From: Membranipora membranacea
Lineage: Eukaryota > Bryozoa > Gymnolaemata > Cheilostomatida > Membraniporidae
NCBI GenBank assembly: GCA_914767715.1
Contig: OU612071.1
Span: 11,699,493-11,763,492 of the forward strand
Direction: 5' to 3'
Length of the DNA: 64,000 nt
Part shown: positions 34,075 to 47,200 of the stretch, piece by piece
How positions within the stretch are numbered: position 1 is the stretch's first letter
Layout of the letters: each line of letters opens with the position of its first letter
Notes under the pieces: model-generated
The model's input: only the letters and a program-made list of their open reading frames with translations
Database searches by the model: none
What the model was told of the DNA's origin: nothing
Position numbers and translations under genes: made by a program

Positions 34075-35260
34075 ACCCACATTATGACAGAGACTGACTT
34101 GACCTGTCCTGTGGCTGTAGCCTTAAAAAGAATACACATTAGGCACATTTCTTTGCCTTTGACTTTATGACTTTATGCCTTTGACTTCCACGGTGAGTGG
34201 ACTGCATCATTACAAAATAAAGCACACCTATGCTGTAGCATGTGCAAGCAAAAATTTTCTCAGAATGAAAGGAAGGATGAACGTTCTGTTACCAATTATA
34301 ATAACAGTGTCGACATCTGTGCAATGGAAATATTAACTGAATTGCTTTTTTCCACAAGTTCGATTTGAATATAACTGGATCTTAAACAATAACTGGCAGT
34401 CATAGTTATTCTCAGATTGCGATATTTAAACTTCTCTCTGTAGGCTAGTTATTCCAGAGAGGAATAATTGTACTCAACCTATTTAGAGCATACCATGGAT
34501 TTGGAGTTGTCCCCTTATTCATGTTGTCTAGAATCTAGATGACACCAAGCATATGCTGATGTGCAACTGTCCAGGACAATGATGTGATATTTATTTCCAA
34601 TGTAGAATACTGTGGAAAAGTTTTCGGCCTGAATGGGATGCCATTAATTGCAGCATAGTGCAGGCAAAATGGTTGAAATCTGTCAATTGTTTGGATTTGT
34701 TATGCTTGATATATATCTTAGAGCCCGAAGCGTAGCAGCAATTCCGATAACATGAGAAAGATTCGGCGCTCTAAGGGGCATTTGTTACTACTCAAAGCTC
34801 ATAGGTTCAGCAAACATGAAGCTCCGCATACATTTATAAGACCCATGAAATTACATCACAAGACGCTTGGCAAAGAAGGTAATATTCATACCTGCCGATT
34901 CATACTTTTTGCAAGAAAGGTATAAGGATGTTTGATGGGTCTTCCTATTGGCTGGGAGATTGGGCACAAAAATCTGGTATGAATAGGTTAACAACTAATT
35001 AACTCTACCTGCTTTCAGTATTTGGATATTGATTCAATTTTGCGCAGTATCAATGTTTTAAGGGTTGCTGTCGCATCTGCATGCCAGATCATGTGACATG
35101 TCATAGCAATTGAGGACAATTGCAACCAGGGGGTGCAGATGTCGCATTTACAGCAGCAAACACATAACTAGCCAGGAGATTTTTCTATAACATAGGATAC
35201 CAACGTCACACACAGTAACAATACCAACATCTAAACCTACATTGCATAACCAGTTCACTC
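34075..35260. other. Unassigned spacer
   Basis: No gene or repeat recognised. Confidence 0.5.
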
Positions 35261-35575
35261 AACCTCGACACGAGGACACACAGCTAACAGTCAGTACATC
35301 AAACCTCGACACGAGGACACTCAGCTAACAGTCAGTACATCAAATCTCAAGACGAGGACACACAGCTAACTGTCAGTACATCAAACCTCGAGACGAGGAC
35401 ACACAGCTAACAGTCAGTACATCAAACCTCGAGACGAGGACACACAGCTAACAGTCAGTACGTCAAACCTCGAGACGAGGACACACAGCTAACAGTCAGT
35501 ACGTCAAACCTCGACACGAGGACACACAGCTAACAGTCAGTACGTCAAACCTCGAGACGAGGACACACATTTTAA
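35261..35575 (+). repeat. 41-bp minisatellite, eight units, before duplicon 2
   Basis: Units start at 35263 and every 41 bp to 35550. Each has the short inverted repeat CCTCGAGACGAGG (or CCTCGACACGAGG) and cacagctaacagtcagtac. It ends about 310 bp before the start of duplicon 2. Confidence 0.9.
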
Positions 35576-36636
35576 TTAAATCAAAGTTATAATTTTAATA
35601 CTGGCACCACCCTTATGGAAAGGCTCTTCGTTTGTACCTTCATTTGGAGTCAGGTCAGTCTTTAAAAGAAGCATGAAAGTTTTATTATTTTAATGTGCTG
35701 TAATATTCGCTGTATTATAGATGGTTTCCCTCGGAAAATATGATTTGCTCTATCATTGATCATGGCACACTTCACAACATGGTTGGATGATTTGTATCAT
35801 CAACGAATTCAGTTAAATGAAATCAAACTCAAACATGACAACTAGGAGCATTAAATTGAGCATGCATGGTATCATTAAAGAGAAAATATTATAGTAGCCA
35901 CTCCAGGCTAAAACACGTCAACTGTACATTAGTTATTTTCTATGATATCGAAATGTCACTTCGTCAAAAAAAGAGTTCTTGTCATAGGAAACAAAAATTA
36001 ATTCAGTACCATAAACAAGGGACGTAAACATGGTTCGCTTACGAAAACAGAGGGAAACAACAATGGTTGTTTTCCAAGTTAGCTACCAAAACATTCAAAA
36101 TCCGGTGAAGAAGAATTGTCTGAGCTCCACTGTCTCTACATATTTCACACCCCATCCTGTCCTTGACAAGGTCATCTGATTTATATGTTACACACTCATA
36201 GACCATAAATTGAATATTCATTAATTTTTATGGACCTCACTGTGGCTCAACAGAGTTGTCTACACTTCACACATGAAAACAGATGATAGATCATGCTGTT
36301 ATCAGGTAACACAAAAGCAGACAATCTGAACAAAGCAAGGGCTTTATACACCACCCCTTGAAGAAAAAGTCATTTTCACTGAAAGAGGCTATGTCTGTGT
36401 AAAATCAATGAACTTTGTTTGAATAGAATCTCACCTAACATTTGTATACCAGGGCCGTTCAATCCTTAACTTCTTATTCACTATCATCTCTAAATGTGCA
36501 GTCAAGGAGTACTTCGTCTTTATACAGTCTAACCACTCATAGGTTGATGTAAGACTAAAGAGGAGTTAGTTATACCAAGAACTAGGAGATAGAGACCCCT
36601 AGCTTGATGTTAGACCAAAGAGGAGCTAGTTATACC

Positions 36637-38577
36637 AACCAAGTTTCCTTACCTCAGTTTCCTTACCTCAGATGAGGTAGCACATCCTATTGATTTGTCG
36701 AAGAAATCGGTTTAGGGATGCCTCTAAATGTTAGGACCAGGGTTTAGACCAGGGAATGTGGTTTTAACAGCATGGCGCTGTTTAGGGTTGGGCGGTTTTC
36801 TGCCCTCTCATCTCACGGATTGTCCGAGGCAGGAAACTGGCGTGGTAAACACTTTTGTTTGTGGCCACAGAGTTAGGTTCACCTCTGGCGGCTGCTCTGG
36901 TGGTCATTGTAGCGTTTTCCCTGTCTTCGGTGATTTCATCGTATGCTTTAGAGAGAGCATGGTGTTGGTTCTCGTTCTGAAGAACTCTGGTGAGCAGACA
37001 TAGCCGATGATTTTTCCGCCTTTCTTCCAGCGACCCAATTTCTAGCTGATTCCTGGCTTCGGTCACACTCGTACCACGGCCCTTCAGGTTACCTATGAAT
37101 CTGATGGCGTCATTTTGCACCAATTCTATCTTCTGTGCTGTTGTTTTGGTGGATGGGTCCCATACTGTGTCTGCGAATTCGAGGATTGGCCTACATAGGC
37201 TTGTGTATGCCAGTAGCTTGGCTTCCTTTGGTGCGCTATACATCAGATGTTTGATGCCTCCTAGGATTTTCCTAGATTTTCCACATTTTTTTTGGATGTG
37301 TTGGTCAAACTTTAGGTCTGACTGAATGGTCACACCCAGGTATTTAGTGCTGGCTGTCCAGGCAAGAGGCGAGTCACCAAGCATATATGTAAGCTTGGGG
37401 TTCGCATTGCCAAAGTTGATCGCGTGGCATTTCTTGTCGTTGAATGGCATTCTCCACTTCTCTGACCAGTGATATACTGCCTCAATGTTTTTTTGGAACC
37501 TTGCGGCATCCTCAGGATCGTCCACAGTTTGGTACAGCAGGGTGTCGTCGGCATAGAGACTGACTTTGCAGGTCAGGCTAGTTGGTAGATCGTTTATGTA
37601 GCACAGGAACAGGGTTGGGCCCAGTACTGATCCTTGCGGAACCCCTGATGTTACCGTGCACATTTGGGAACTCTTCCCTTTGAGTACTACAGATTGTTTC
37701 CTGTCAGACAGAAAATCACGAATCCAGTTTATGAGATGGGCGTTTATTCCTGGTATTTGTTTTAGCTTCTGAAGGAGTAACAGGTGCGGTACTTTGTCGA
37801 AAGCTTTTTTGAAGTCCATAACTATGGCGTGAGTGGTGTGTCCATCATCTGCTGCTTTTGCCAAGTCATTATAGGTGACACACAGTTGGGTTTCGCATGA
37901 CAGTCCTCTTCGGAAGCCATGTTGTCGATGGTGGAGCACGTCATCAAGTGTCTTGTTCAGGAAATGCAACACTATGTGTTCCATCATTTTACAAGGGATA
38001 CTTGTGAGTGAGATAGGCCTATAATTGTTAGGGGTCTCAGAATCTCCTCCTTTATGTATAGGGGTTACATTGGCTGATTTCCACTGTTCCGGGAGTTTTC
38101 CTGCGTTCAGTGATGCTTTGTAGATCAGTGCCAGTGATGTGGCTGTGGTTTGTAAGTCAATTAGCATATCTGGCTTCCTGATTCCATCGGGCCCTGGTGA
38201 TTTTCCATTTGGTAGTTCTCGGATGAGCTTAGCCACCCCATCAGTTGTTATCTCTAGGCATTCGTCATCAGCTTCCATCCTCGGGAAGTCTCTGGCCAGG
38301 TAGCCTTCTTGGAACTGGCTGTGGAAAAAGCCATTTAGCAGTTCAGCGCATTCTTCGGGGTCCTCAGTCAGAACATTTTGTTTGTTTTTAAGCGTCAGCA
38401 GTTTGGATTTGTTATTTTTGTTTGCACCAAGGAGTTTGAAGAATGGCTTGGAGTTCCCTTTCTTCAGTGGCTTGTATATTCTGTCTGTGTAGTACGCTCT
38501 ACGGATAGTCTCCAGTTCTTTCTTTCCGTGTCTTCGTTCTTGCTTGTATTTGGTGTGGTCGAACTCATTTGAGGTGG
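36637..38577 (-). mobile_element. 5'-truncated LINE inserted in duplicon 2
   Basis: Interrupts the 54-bp minisatellite of duplicon 2; absent in duplicons 1 and 3. The open frame runs without a stop from 36782 up to the insertion edge at about 38577, so the element was cut off inside ORF2 when it inserted. Its 3' end carries two copies of a short repeat (CTGAGGTAAGGAAA in element orientation) at 36637-36672. Different family from the LINE at 28-32 kb. Confidence 0.85.
36782..38278 (-). CDS. Reverse transcriptase fragment of the truncated LINE
   Basis: 498 residues from the first ATG; about 99 further codons are open upstream, so that ATG is not a real start. Motifs in order: KSPGPDGI at 26-33, NYRPISLTS at 85-93, MDFKKAFDKVPH at 154-165, GVPQGSVLGPTLF at 212-224, YADDTLLY at 242-249. 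The endonuclease has been lost. Not expected to be mobile. Confidence 0.88.
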   Translation of the reverse strand: MEADDECLEITTDGVAKLIRELPNGKSPGPDGIRKPDMLIDLQTTATSLALIYKASLNAGKLPEQWKSANVTPIHKGGDSETPNNYRPISLTSIPCKMMEHIVLHFLNKTLDDVLHHRQHGFRRGLSCETQLCVTYNDLAKAADDGHTTHAIVMDFKKAFDKVPHLLLLQKLKQIPGINAHLINWIRDFLSDRKQSVVLKGKSSQMCTVTSGVPQGSVLGPTLFLCYINDLPTSLTCKVSLYADDTLLYQTVDDPEDAARFQKNIEAVYHWSEKWRMPFNDKKCHAINFGNANPKLTYMLGDSPLAWTASTKYLGVTIQSDLKFDQHIQKKCGKSRKILGGIKHLMYSAPKEAKLLAYTSLCRPILEFADTVWDPSTKTTAQKIELVQNDAIRFIGNLKGRGTSVTEARNQLEIGSLEERRKNHRLCLLTRVLQNENQHHALSKAYDEITEDRENATMTTRAAARGEPNSVATNKSVYHASFLPRTIREMRGQKTAQP

Positions 38578-38936
38578 ACCTAAAGGATGTTGATGTTGGA
38601 CCAAAGACTAAGAGGAGTTAGTTAATGTTATACCAAGGAGTTAGAGACTCCTAGGTTGATGTTAGACTAACAGAGGAGCTTGTTATACCAAGGAGTTAGA
38701 GACTCTAACTCCTTCCTTGGTTATACATACACACTTCCTTGGTCGAACTGTTTTATATCATATATATATATATATGTGTGTGTCACTCATCGGATTGGTT
38801 TAACTAAATAATAAAAGTTCACCTTCACAAACTATACACTGTGGCTGTGACTATAATTGATAGGTTGTTTATAAATAATAATGTAATTTAATATGTGAGT
38901 TAGGGATCAGGATAAGCTCAGTTGGTAGAGCCCTGG

Positions 38937-39416
38937 GGCTGGTTTCAATTAGAGATTTAGCCGTGCTTTCACGGCTACAGGCCAGCTAAAGCTCAGCCAC
39001 TCACCAAATCGGGTTTCAATTAGGATAAATTTAACACACTCATAGCTGATCCTGAGCCGAATCTTGGCTGTTCTGTTTCAGACGGCTATCACTCAGCCAC
39101 CATGCAATTTTATATGTAAGATATGCTAATTTATTGAATAGTTTCATACTATCGTAATTTATGATAAATTACGATTCATCAAAGTGTAATTAATCTGCAA
39201 TGACAATAGACATAAAACCACTGACTCATAAACTCTGTCGTAATTAGTGATAATGTGAAATCTCTCCAAAATGAATATCAATCTACTAACCTGAGTGACA
39301 ACTGAGTGGTAGCATGGCCTAATTGAAACATGATTAAAGTGGCTGCTAAGATCTGGCTACAGCTCAGGTTTACGTGTGCTAAATACAATTTAGCCGGATC
39401 CTAATTGAAACCAGCC
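38937..39416. mobile_element. 480-bp inverted-repeat element in duplicon 2 only
   Basis: Begins GGCTGGTTTCAATTAG and ends with its complement; flanked by CCTGG on both sides, though the exact boundary with flanking G/C is ambiguous. It splits a tRNA-Lys-like sequence that is whole in duplicons 1 and 3. No ORF. Confidence 0.78.
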
Positions 39417-39475
39417 CCTGGACTCTTGACTGCAAGGTAGTGGGTTCGATCCTCAGTGGTGCTCGGTGCAACCTC

Positions 39476-39724
39476 CTGGGGGGTCTTTCAATAAGAAAGA
39501 GCCAAAATCGCAATCTGATCGCTCACTCACTTAGTGAGCGATACCTGCTAGGGCTCTCGCTTTCAGATCGCTCACTCATTGATGGAACTATATACATTCT
39601 GAGTGAGCGACCTGGGAGCGATTTTGTCTAATTGAAAGACCAAGTGAGTGATCATTTTGTGCGATGTGATAGTGATAACTTGCTTTAGTAAAGCATCGCA
39701 CTTCCTAATGGAAAGACCCCCCAG
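39476..39724. mobile_element. MITE family 1, duplicon 2
   Basis: Orthologous to 2179-2427. Confidence 0.8.
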
Positions 39725-41981
39725 ATTTACAATTTATGTTTGCGACCTGAAACCAGAAACAGGAAAGTTTTTTAGGGACTAGTGCAGCTTGATAAAGTAT
39801 ATACCACAATAAATAACTAACTAACTAGGCACTAATAAATGCATAGCATGCATGCAATCCTACAGCAATAATACTAGCCTGTCTTGACAAGCTAAATAGC
39901 CTACCTTAATACCTGCTGGTATTACATTGGCAGCAGTATTAGTCGGATCTTTTTGACCGATCAATGAGACTTAGCACACCTATTTACGGGTCCCACCCAT
40001 ATCTTTTTGTTGTGGTACATTGAATAGACTAGGCCCCTATTTCTTGTCGTTCAACTAACGGATTGTTCACTTTTAATCAAAATTGCATTTTGTTATCCAG
40101 TGGTTTTATTCACTTTTCAGTTTCAATGCCAACTTAGCAGTCCCAAATTTGAAAATGTCAATATCATACTTATGTAATTTATGTGATGGTAAGACAGTCA
40201 GGGCATATTAGGAGATAAAGAAGAGAGAATCGGGTGGCAGGGTTTACGCCATGATCGGTCACTTGGACTTGTAAGTCTGTAGTTCGCCCATATCCAGTCA
40301 TGGACCACCCAAAACCTATAATGGAGTATCCATTCAACCATACATCCAATAATCCAACTCAATCTCCAGTTAACCTTGTACATAGTAAGTAGTAGGAGGT
40401 GGCTCAGTCGATTAGAGCGCCGTTCCTTTATTTAGCATGCATATGTTGACGGTTGTGGGTTCGAATCCCACTAAGTCCATCGGCTATTGGGGTTCTGCTG
40501 GCCCCCAGGTGTGCTCCGACCTGCCTGGTAACAGAGAGCAATCTGGCACAGATATTGCGGCCTCGCCAATAAGGCAACCACTATTTCGCCGTCCATGCTT
40601 TGGGGTGTGGCTTGTGATGAGACAACTGATTTTAATCAACTTTTTTTCAATCAAAGAGACAGCTTCCAGTTCCCCTGAGGTTTTATGGCATTTATTACTG
40701 CGGTATTATCATAATAAGATCAGGCTTTGTAAAAGCTACAAACAGTTTTTTTTGGAAGCGGTTAGCACTGGGCCTACACTGGGCCTAGATAGGAAACCTT
40801 TAAATTAGAATAAGGGATGCTTTACAAAAGAAAAATATCACTATCACGTTGCTCAAAATTACCATTCACTTGGTCTTGGGGCTCCCAAATCGCTCACTCA
40901 GAATGTATATAGTTCCATCAATGAGTGAGCAATTTCTGAGGTAGCGTTCATTAAGTGAGCGACACAGATTGCGTTTTTGGCTGTTTTTAGTATATTTATG
41001 TGTATATAGTATATGACCATTGTTTGTATGATGGAATATTTATGCTAATTTTGTTTCCATTTTTACGATTATCAGCTTTGAGAAGACCCTGAGTAGGTCT
41101 GTAGACATATGTGTCCAGAGAGGAGGAGTAATGATCCATCACTGCCCAGGATCAAGAAAAAAAGTGATAAACTTCTGGCCCGAAGTTCTAGGGGAGGCAG
41201 GGAGGCTCTGCCTCCCCTAGAAAGCTAAATACAGTGGCCTCACAACACTATAATTGAATAAACCGTATCAGAAGCAGCTCCTCTGGAATTTCCTTTTGCT
41301 CATGCTAATGCCTTAATTTTTTCGGGGGAGAGCCTACAGGTCCCCTCCCCTATCATTTTTTTCTAAACTACTACATTCATATAAAACCCTGGATGACTGA
41401 CAGCCTCATACCAAACAGACATCTGGAGTACCGCAATATAGCTTGTGTAATAAACACTTGGTGTGCCTGTTATACCCTGTCTAAGCTAAGAACAAGTTTG
41501 TTCCCTCTGTGGTGGCATAGGGTTATCGCCAAAGTCGATCATCTGGCACGGCCCCTCCATATCCGAATTTTTGGCTATCTCTTCGCCACCATAGAGGAAA
41601 CAAACAAAACAAACTGGTGACTATCTAACAGGGAAATTTCCCTTGATTCCATTATTAATATATCGCATTAGAACTCTCAGCTGGTATCACTAAACACCTG
41701 TCCACCTTTCCAGACATGCCTTTCAGCCCAAGCTCCTGTTTGTATTCGTGTCAGACACTTCTACAGGTCACAATCTTAGGACTGGTCTATAAAGGCATCA
41801 TTAATATTCAAAAATGGTGAAATGAGTACTGCAGAGGCACCCATGTGTGTAAATATTTGCATTCTCAGTATCTGTAGTTTCCAAAGTAACATATCCTTTA
41901 TTTTATTTCAATGCAGTAAGATAACGAAGCATGTGGAACCTTTAGGAACCTTTTCATTAGATAACCTTCCTCATCAAAACC

Positions 41982-42087
41982 TAGAGCAAGTTTGATCCAT
42001 TTTCCCTCATTGGACATCCCCCCCATACTGACACACCGGTTGAGGGGGGCAATTCCAATGAGGGAAAAATGGATCAAACTTGATCTA
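41982..42087. mobile_element. Foldback element, duplicon 2
   Basis: Same element and same flanks as 4669-4779, with a shorter C-run in the centre. Confidence 0.72.
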
Positions 42088-43993
42088 ATCAAAACCAGGG
42101 CTCCAGTAGGGCCTATTGGCTCTTTCTCAAATTTACACTGTTTGAGGCTATAGTAGCACTTTAGGGGTTGTGATATATGCTGAGGTAAAAAAAATGGTGA
42201 ATCAAAGCCAATTATCGTATTATTCAGAGATCGCCCCCACCCCAAATTCAGGGCACAATGATATGAAATTTGAGCATTACACGGTCAAAGAACAGATAAC
42301 AACTAAAATAGTTGTAAATTTACTCACTCAAAACATACAAAACAAAGCACTCTTTAGTAGTATTTTCAGGCAAACTTGCAATTCCAGAGATGCTTGAAAT
42401 AGCTAAATTAAATACTGGTGAACAATAAGTCAGGGTTATCTTCATAACCCCTATGTTTTAGTACTAGAATTGTGAACTTGGTAGTCTGTAGCTAGTCCTA
42501 TGATTCAGCTGATTTCTTTTGTATTGCTCACTAAGTTCTAACAAACGCCTACCAAAAGAACTTGTGTCATGAAGCGTGGACAGCTGACATGATTAGACAT
42601 GCATAAAATAGCTTAATTAAACGCTAGAGAACAATATGTCAGGGTCATCATTATAACAGTTTTGCCTCCCACTCACAATTTTATGATACTGCTTCTGCTT
42701 TCTCTATAGCCCAATTTTATTCAAATTGCAGGTGACTCTACAAATACGAGCAGCAGAGGGTGAGACTGGGGACAAGTGAGCCATTATATTAAACTCAAGA
42801 TTCTCTGAAGGTAAGAAAATCACATGAAGAAAGCAAATTAGTCTCAAGCAATATAACCAGTTTACCATTCCTGAAAGATGTCCTCGCTAGTGTAAGCTGT
42901 TAATAACACAGAACCATCTAGAGTCATATTTATTATTTCTGTTTTCTGGCCTTAGAGCTATCCTCACATGGTCAAAGAGCGGATAATAACTAATATATTT
43001 AGAAACCAGAATCCAATTATTCACTACTGACACGCCCTTCTACAACGACTGCTTTTTTTTAACACTTTAATTGGCAGTCTATTTCATTCCAGTAGCGGAA
43101 CGTTTTCCGAATGGTGCCGAAAAAAAGCGGAAAAGGAAAGAAAGAAAGCTTGTGAATGAAAATATAAGTTAAAATGGAAATAGCTTATTCGCATAACTAT
43201 GAGAGATGAAATATCTTTGAGAAGAAAAATCCAAAAAATGTAAATGATATTTCCCTTATAGTATCGTGCAGAGGCAAAACTTGTTGCAGAGATAAAAAGA
43301 TAATGCTGTAATTTCAGCAAAAGATATTTGAAAACTCCTGATTTAAAGCATTTATACCTCAACACACAGGCTCGTTTGGTATTCCATCAGAACAAATAAT
43401 CTTAAGGTGCAATTGGTCAAATTTATCCAATGGAGAAATCATTTTGTCTTTTTCATAGACAGAGCTGCTATCTACTGTCAGTTTTAAAAATATGCAAAGT
43501 GAAAAATTCCTAATAACATGCTTGACTCAAAAAATGAAAGCAAAGTGTGCTAGGTTGAATTTGGTATTATTCATCCAATGCTATGTAGTAACTAGCATCA
43601 AATAGTCCTTGTGAACACACACAAAAATAAGATAAAGTTGATTTGATTCTGAGATAGTTCCCCTACTTTGCCTTTGCAATAAACTATTTTGACCCTATAA
43701 TGACCTGCTAATTGAAGAACAATCAGCTGAAATTTGACACTTTGAAATAATAAACTTACTTTTGATATTGCCTGAAGGTGAATAAAGAGTAAAATTAGCT
43801 CTAAGATTTGTTGCCAAGTCAATTATTTTAGGTTCAAGTGGGGGAACAATCCGAGCATTTGACCTATTGATATTTAAACTTCTAACTTTTCTTTGTGTGC
43901 AGTTAACAAAGGTCTACATGCCATTTTGTTTTGCTGTAATGCAGAGAATCCAATAATCAAATTCGTTCCGATCGACACGGGAGGACACGAAAG

Positions 43994-44204
43994 ATGGCTA
44001 TTATAAGACGCGGTCAAGATGTCGTCTCTATCAAAAACAAAACTAAGATGCTGCTTGCTGGCTCAACGATGCTGCTTATCACCGCGTTCATCGTCGTAGG
44101 AGCCTGCTATGCGCTTGTGCTGTCCCAACTGGAAGAGCTAAAAGATAAGATGGCCGACATGGCGGGAACAAAACGAATGCTGAATGCTGACTTTGAAGAC
44201 TTAG
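43994..44204 (+). CDS. Copy 2 exon 1: cytosolic tail and transmembrane helix
   Basis: 70 codons plus one base. Protein identical to copy 1 exon 1 except one substitution (Glu to Ala near residue 57) and one extra codon near residue 62. The same upstream acceptor-like tgtgcag is present. Confidence 0.82.
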
Positions 44205-47200
44205 GTAAGATAATACCACAATCACAGTCTAGAGATAAACAAATACCCTAGTAGAGGCTTACACAAGAGAGTTCTTGGGGCTGGAACAATCAACCTTGAA
44301 AGCCCCGAAAGAATTCGAACCTACAACTCTAGCGGCAATCAACGCCTGGCAGTGAAAAGCAAGCGCGCTAACCGATTGCGCGATCTCTCCATCCCCAGAA
44401 GGTGAGATGGCGCAGTCGGTTAAGGCGCTTATGGAGTTAATATTAGAAAGACTTGATTGAAGACATGTTTGGGTAACTTCATGCAAGCCTGCACTAAGTG
44501 TCAGCTAGGCGGTAGCTTAGATTAATAATTGACCACTCTAGGGTAGAATTCTTCTGATCTTACGACTGCTGTATATTATATTACATTGAATGATATTTAT
44601 TTCAAATTCAAAGACTAGCTTTGAGGCGGCTCTTTCGTAAGACATCATATTCTCCATATTCTGTTCCATCATGTGAGCGATTTCCAGCTTTAGAATCTAA
44701 ATATTGAGGGAGTTATGGTCTCTCAAACTTTCAAGGAGATGGCTGTCGATCGGCATTTAGAATCCCCACACTAAAAATAGATTCACAAACAAAACATAAT
44801 GGGTGCAAGTGGGTGTTGTACCCAGGTCCTTGGGATCGGCAGGCAACGCCACTACCATCGGACCACGACGTCCGGCTATATGAGGCCATTGATAATATAG
44901 CGCAGTGGTAGCGGCGTTGCCTGCTGGTCAAAAAGACCTTGGTTTGTGACCCACATGCACCTGTATTATTATGATATAAATGAGACATAGTGTGAGGATT
45001 TTCAATGCCGATCGAGAATAAGATGTGATACAAAATAGCAGCCTCAAAGTAAGTCTTTAAGCGATTATCGATGCTAAAATATGCTGAAAAATGATTGAAG
45101 TTTGTAATAATGATGATACATACATGATTATCATTATTAGTACTTGGTACAGTAGAAACAGCGCTGAAATGGAACTCTCAACTTTGTTAAAATCCAGCTT
45201 AAAATTTTATTCAATTGTGTGTTAAGTATATGCATAGTATTTAGAACTTTTTCCAGGTTTAACTTGGTCCAAGTCAAATTTGATTCCATCCAATACTAGG
45301 CCATCACTGGATTCCACCCATAAAATTCTGCATTTATATCTCAGTTCTTGAATTCAATCATCATTGGGTAGTTTGACAGAGTAGCATAGATTGAAAGGAA
45401 GCAAATAAGCTGCAATGGTGTAGCAGAAAAAGTTGTACAAGTTCTCTAGAGTCTAGATGGAAAATAATTGATTCAGTGTTCCTGCATTTTGAAGGTTTTC
45501 AATTAGAATGGGCATTGCCTTTTTATTAAAAAGTACCACTATCACCCGCTGAAAATTATCACTCATTTGGTCTTTCGATATGTTCCCGAACTCCGAAGGT
45601 TATAGCTCCTTCCAATGACTAAGCTATTTGTGAGCTAGACTCTATTTGATAATATAACGATTTTGGCGGTTTTTAACTGAAATACTCCCCTTGATTGATT
45701 GATTTATTGATTGGTTGATTATTTGATTGATTGATTTTATTTCTATTGCTAACATGATGTATGTTGTGAAATACTGGGCCCATGATATTGAAAATGATTG
45801 GTTGGTCCCATTCTATTGGGGAGCTTTCTGCAAATAGGATTGTGTCTTCTCATACATCCAGTTCATAATAAGCTTCTCAAACATTTTCAATTGTTGACAT
45901 TTCTATGTATCACATCGTGTTAACATACAAGGATTGTAGATATTGCAGCCGTATTTGAGCCACACTAACCTTGTCACAAGCCCACTTATTTTGTTTAAGT
46001 GGCTGCATGACAAGGCTTGAGGAGCTTAATGTTGGTTAATTAAAAAATCTTATTTTGTTGTAGAGCGGAGTTTGGCCGCAATTACAAAGAGGCAAAAGAA
46101 GAATGACGATGAAATTCAAAATCTCAGTGAGTGTTTGCTATATCATTCAACTCTCAGGACATCATCAGTTCCTGAATTCTATAGCTACAAGTTCAATACT
46201 GTTGTAGTGTCAGGCCAAAAGTCTGCATGAATCATTGAATAATGCATTATTAGCAATCAAGCAGCAGTGTTGTAATGTAGTGTAATGTAGCAGAAAAACT
46301 GCTGTTATTGTAGGCTATAGGCCAGGTAACCATTGATAGCCTTGCTCCGCGGTCCAGGTTAAATTACAATCCGAATGAGTGTCAAAATTTGAATGATCAA
46401 TTATATTGCTATCACTAACTCAAGTAATTGTTAAAAATGCCCAATTGACTGTGAGCTTATGAAAGGATAGGATGGGCTTTATTTGTCATGCGATTATACT
46501 CTCATGAAAATGGGGCAACAAAAATTATCTCAAAAAGTAAGACAGAACTATTTGCTAGCAATTAGCATATTGGAAAAAGAAACTTCAATTCAACTTCTCA
46601 GCCCTACTGCGAAACATGTATTATATTTTATATGTTATATTTTACTTTTATTTTTGAAGGATACCCAACCAAGCAACCAGTAGAAGACACGACCTTTCAA
46701 GGACCTCAAGGAGTGACTCATCAAATGTCCCAGCAACTCGGTGAGAGCTCACAAACTCATTAAATTCTGCACATATCTCAGTTCTAGAAACCAATCATAA
46801 TTGGGTAGTTTAGCAGGGGTATCCTTTTATTAGAAAGAGCGACGCGCTACTAAAGCAAGTAATCAGTATCACATCGCTCAAATAATTTGCTCACTTTGTC
46901 TTTCAATTAGACAAAATCGCTCCAAAATTGCTCACTTATAATGTACACAGTTCCAGCGATGAGTGAGCGATTTCTCAGCGAGACCCCAAGCAGGTATTGT
47001 TCACTCACAGAGTGAGCAATCAGATTGTGATTTTGGCAGTTTCCAATTGAAAGACCCCCCTGATTAGCATAGATGGAAAGGAAGCAAAAAGCTTCAATGA
47101 TGTAGCAGAAAAAATTGTAAAAGTTTTCTAGAGTCTGGATAAATAACATTTGATTCAGGGTTCCTGGATTTTGGGGGGTCCTTCAATAAGAATGACCATT

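Noticed and set aside
35261-35575. CRISPR array
   Set aside because: The regular 41-bp repeats are contiguous with no unique spacers, in a eukaryotic context; it is a minisatellite.
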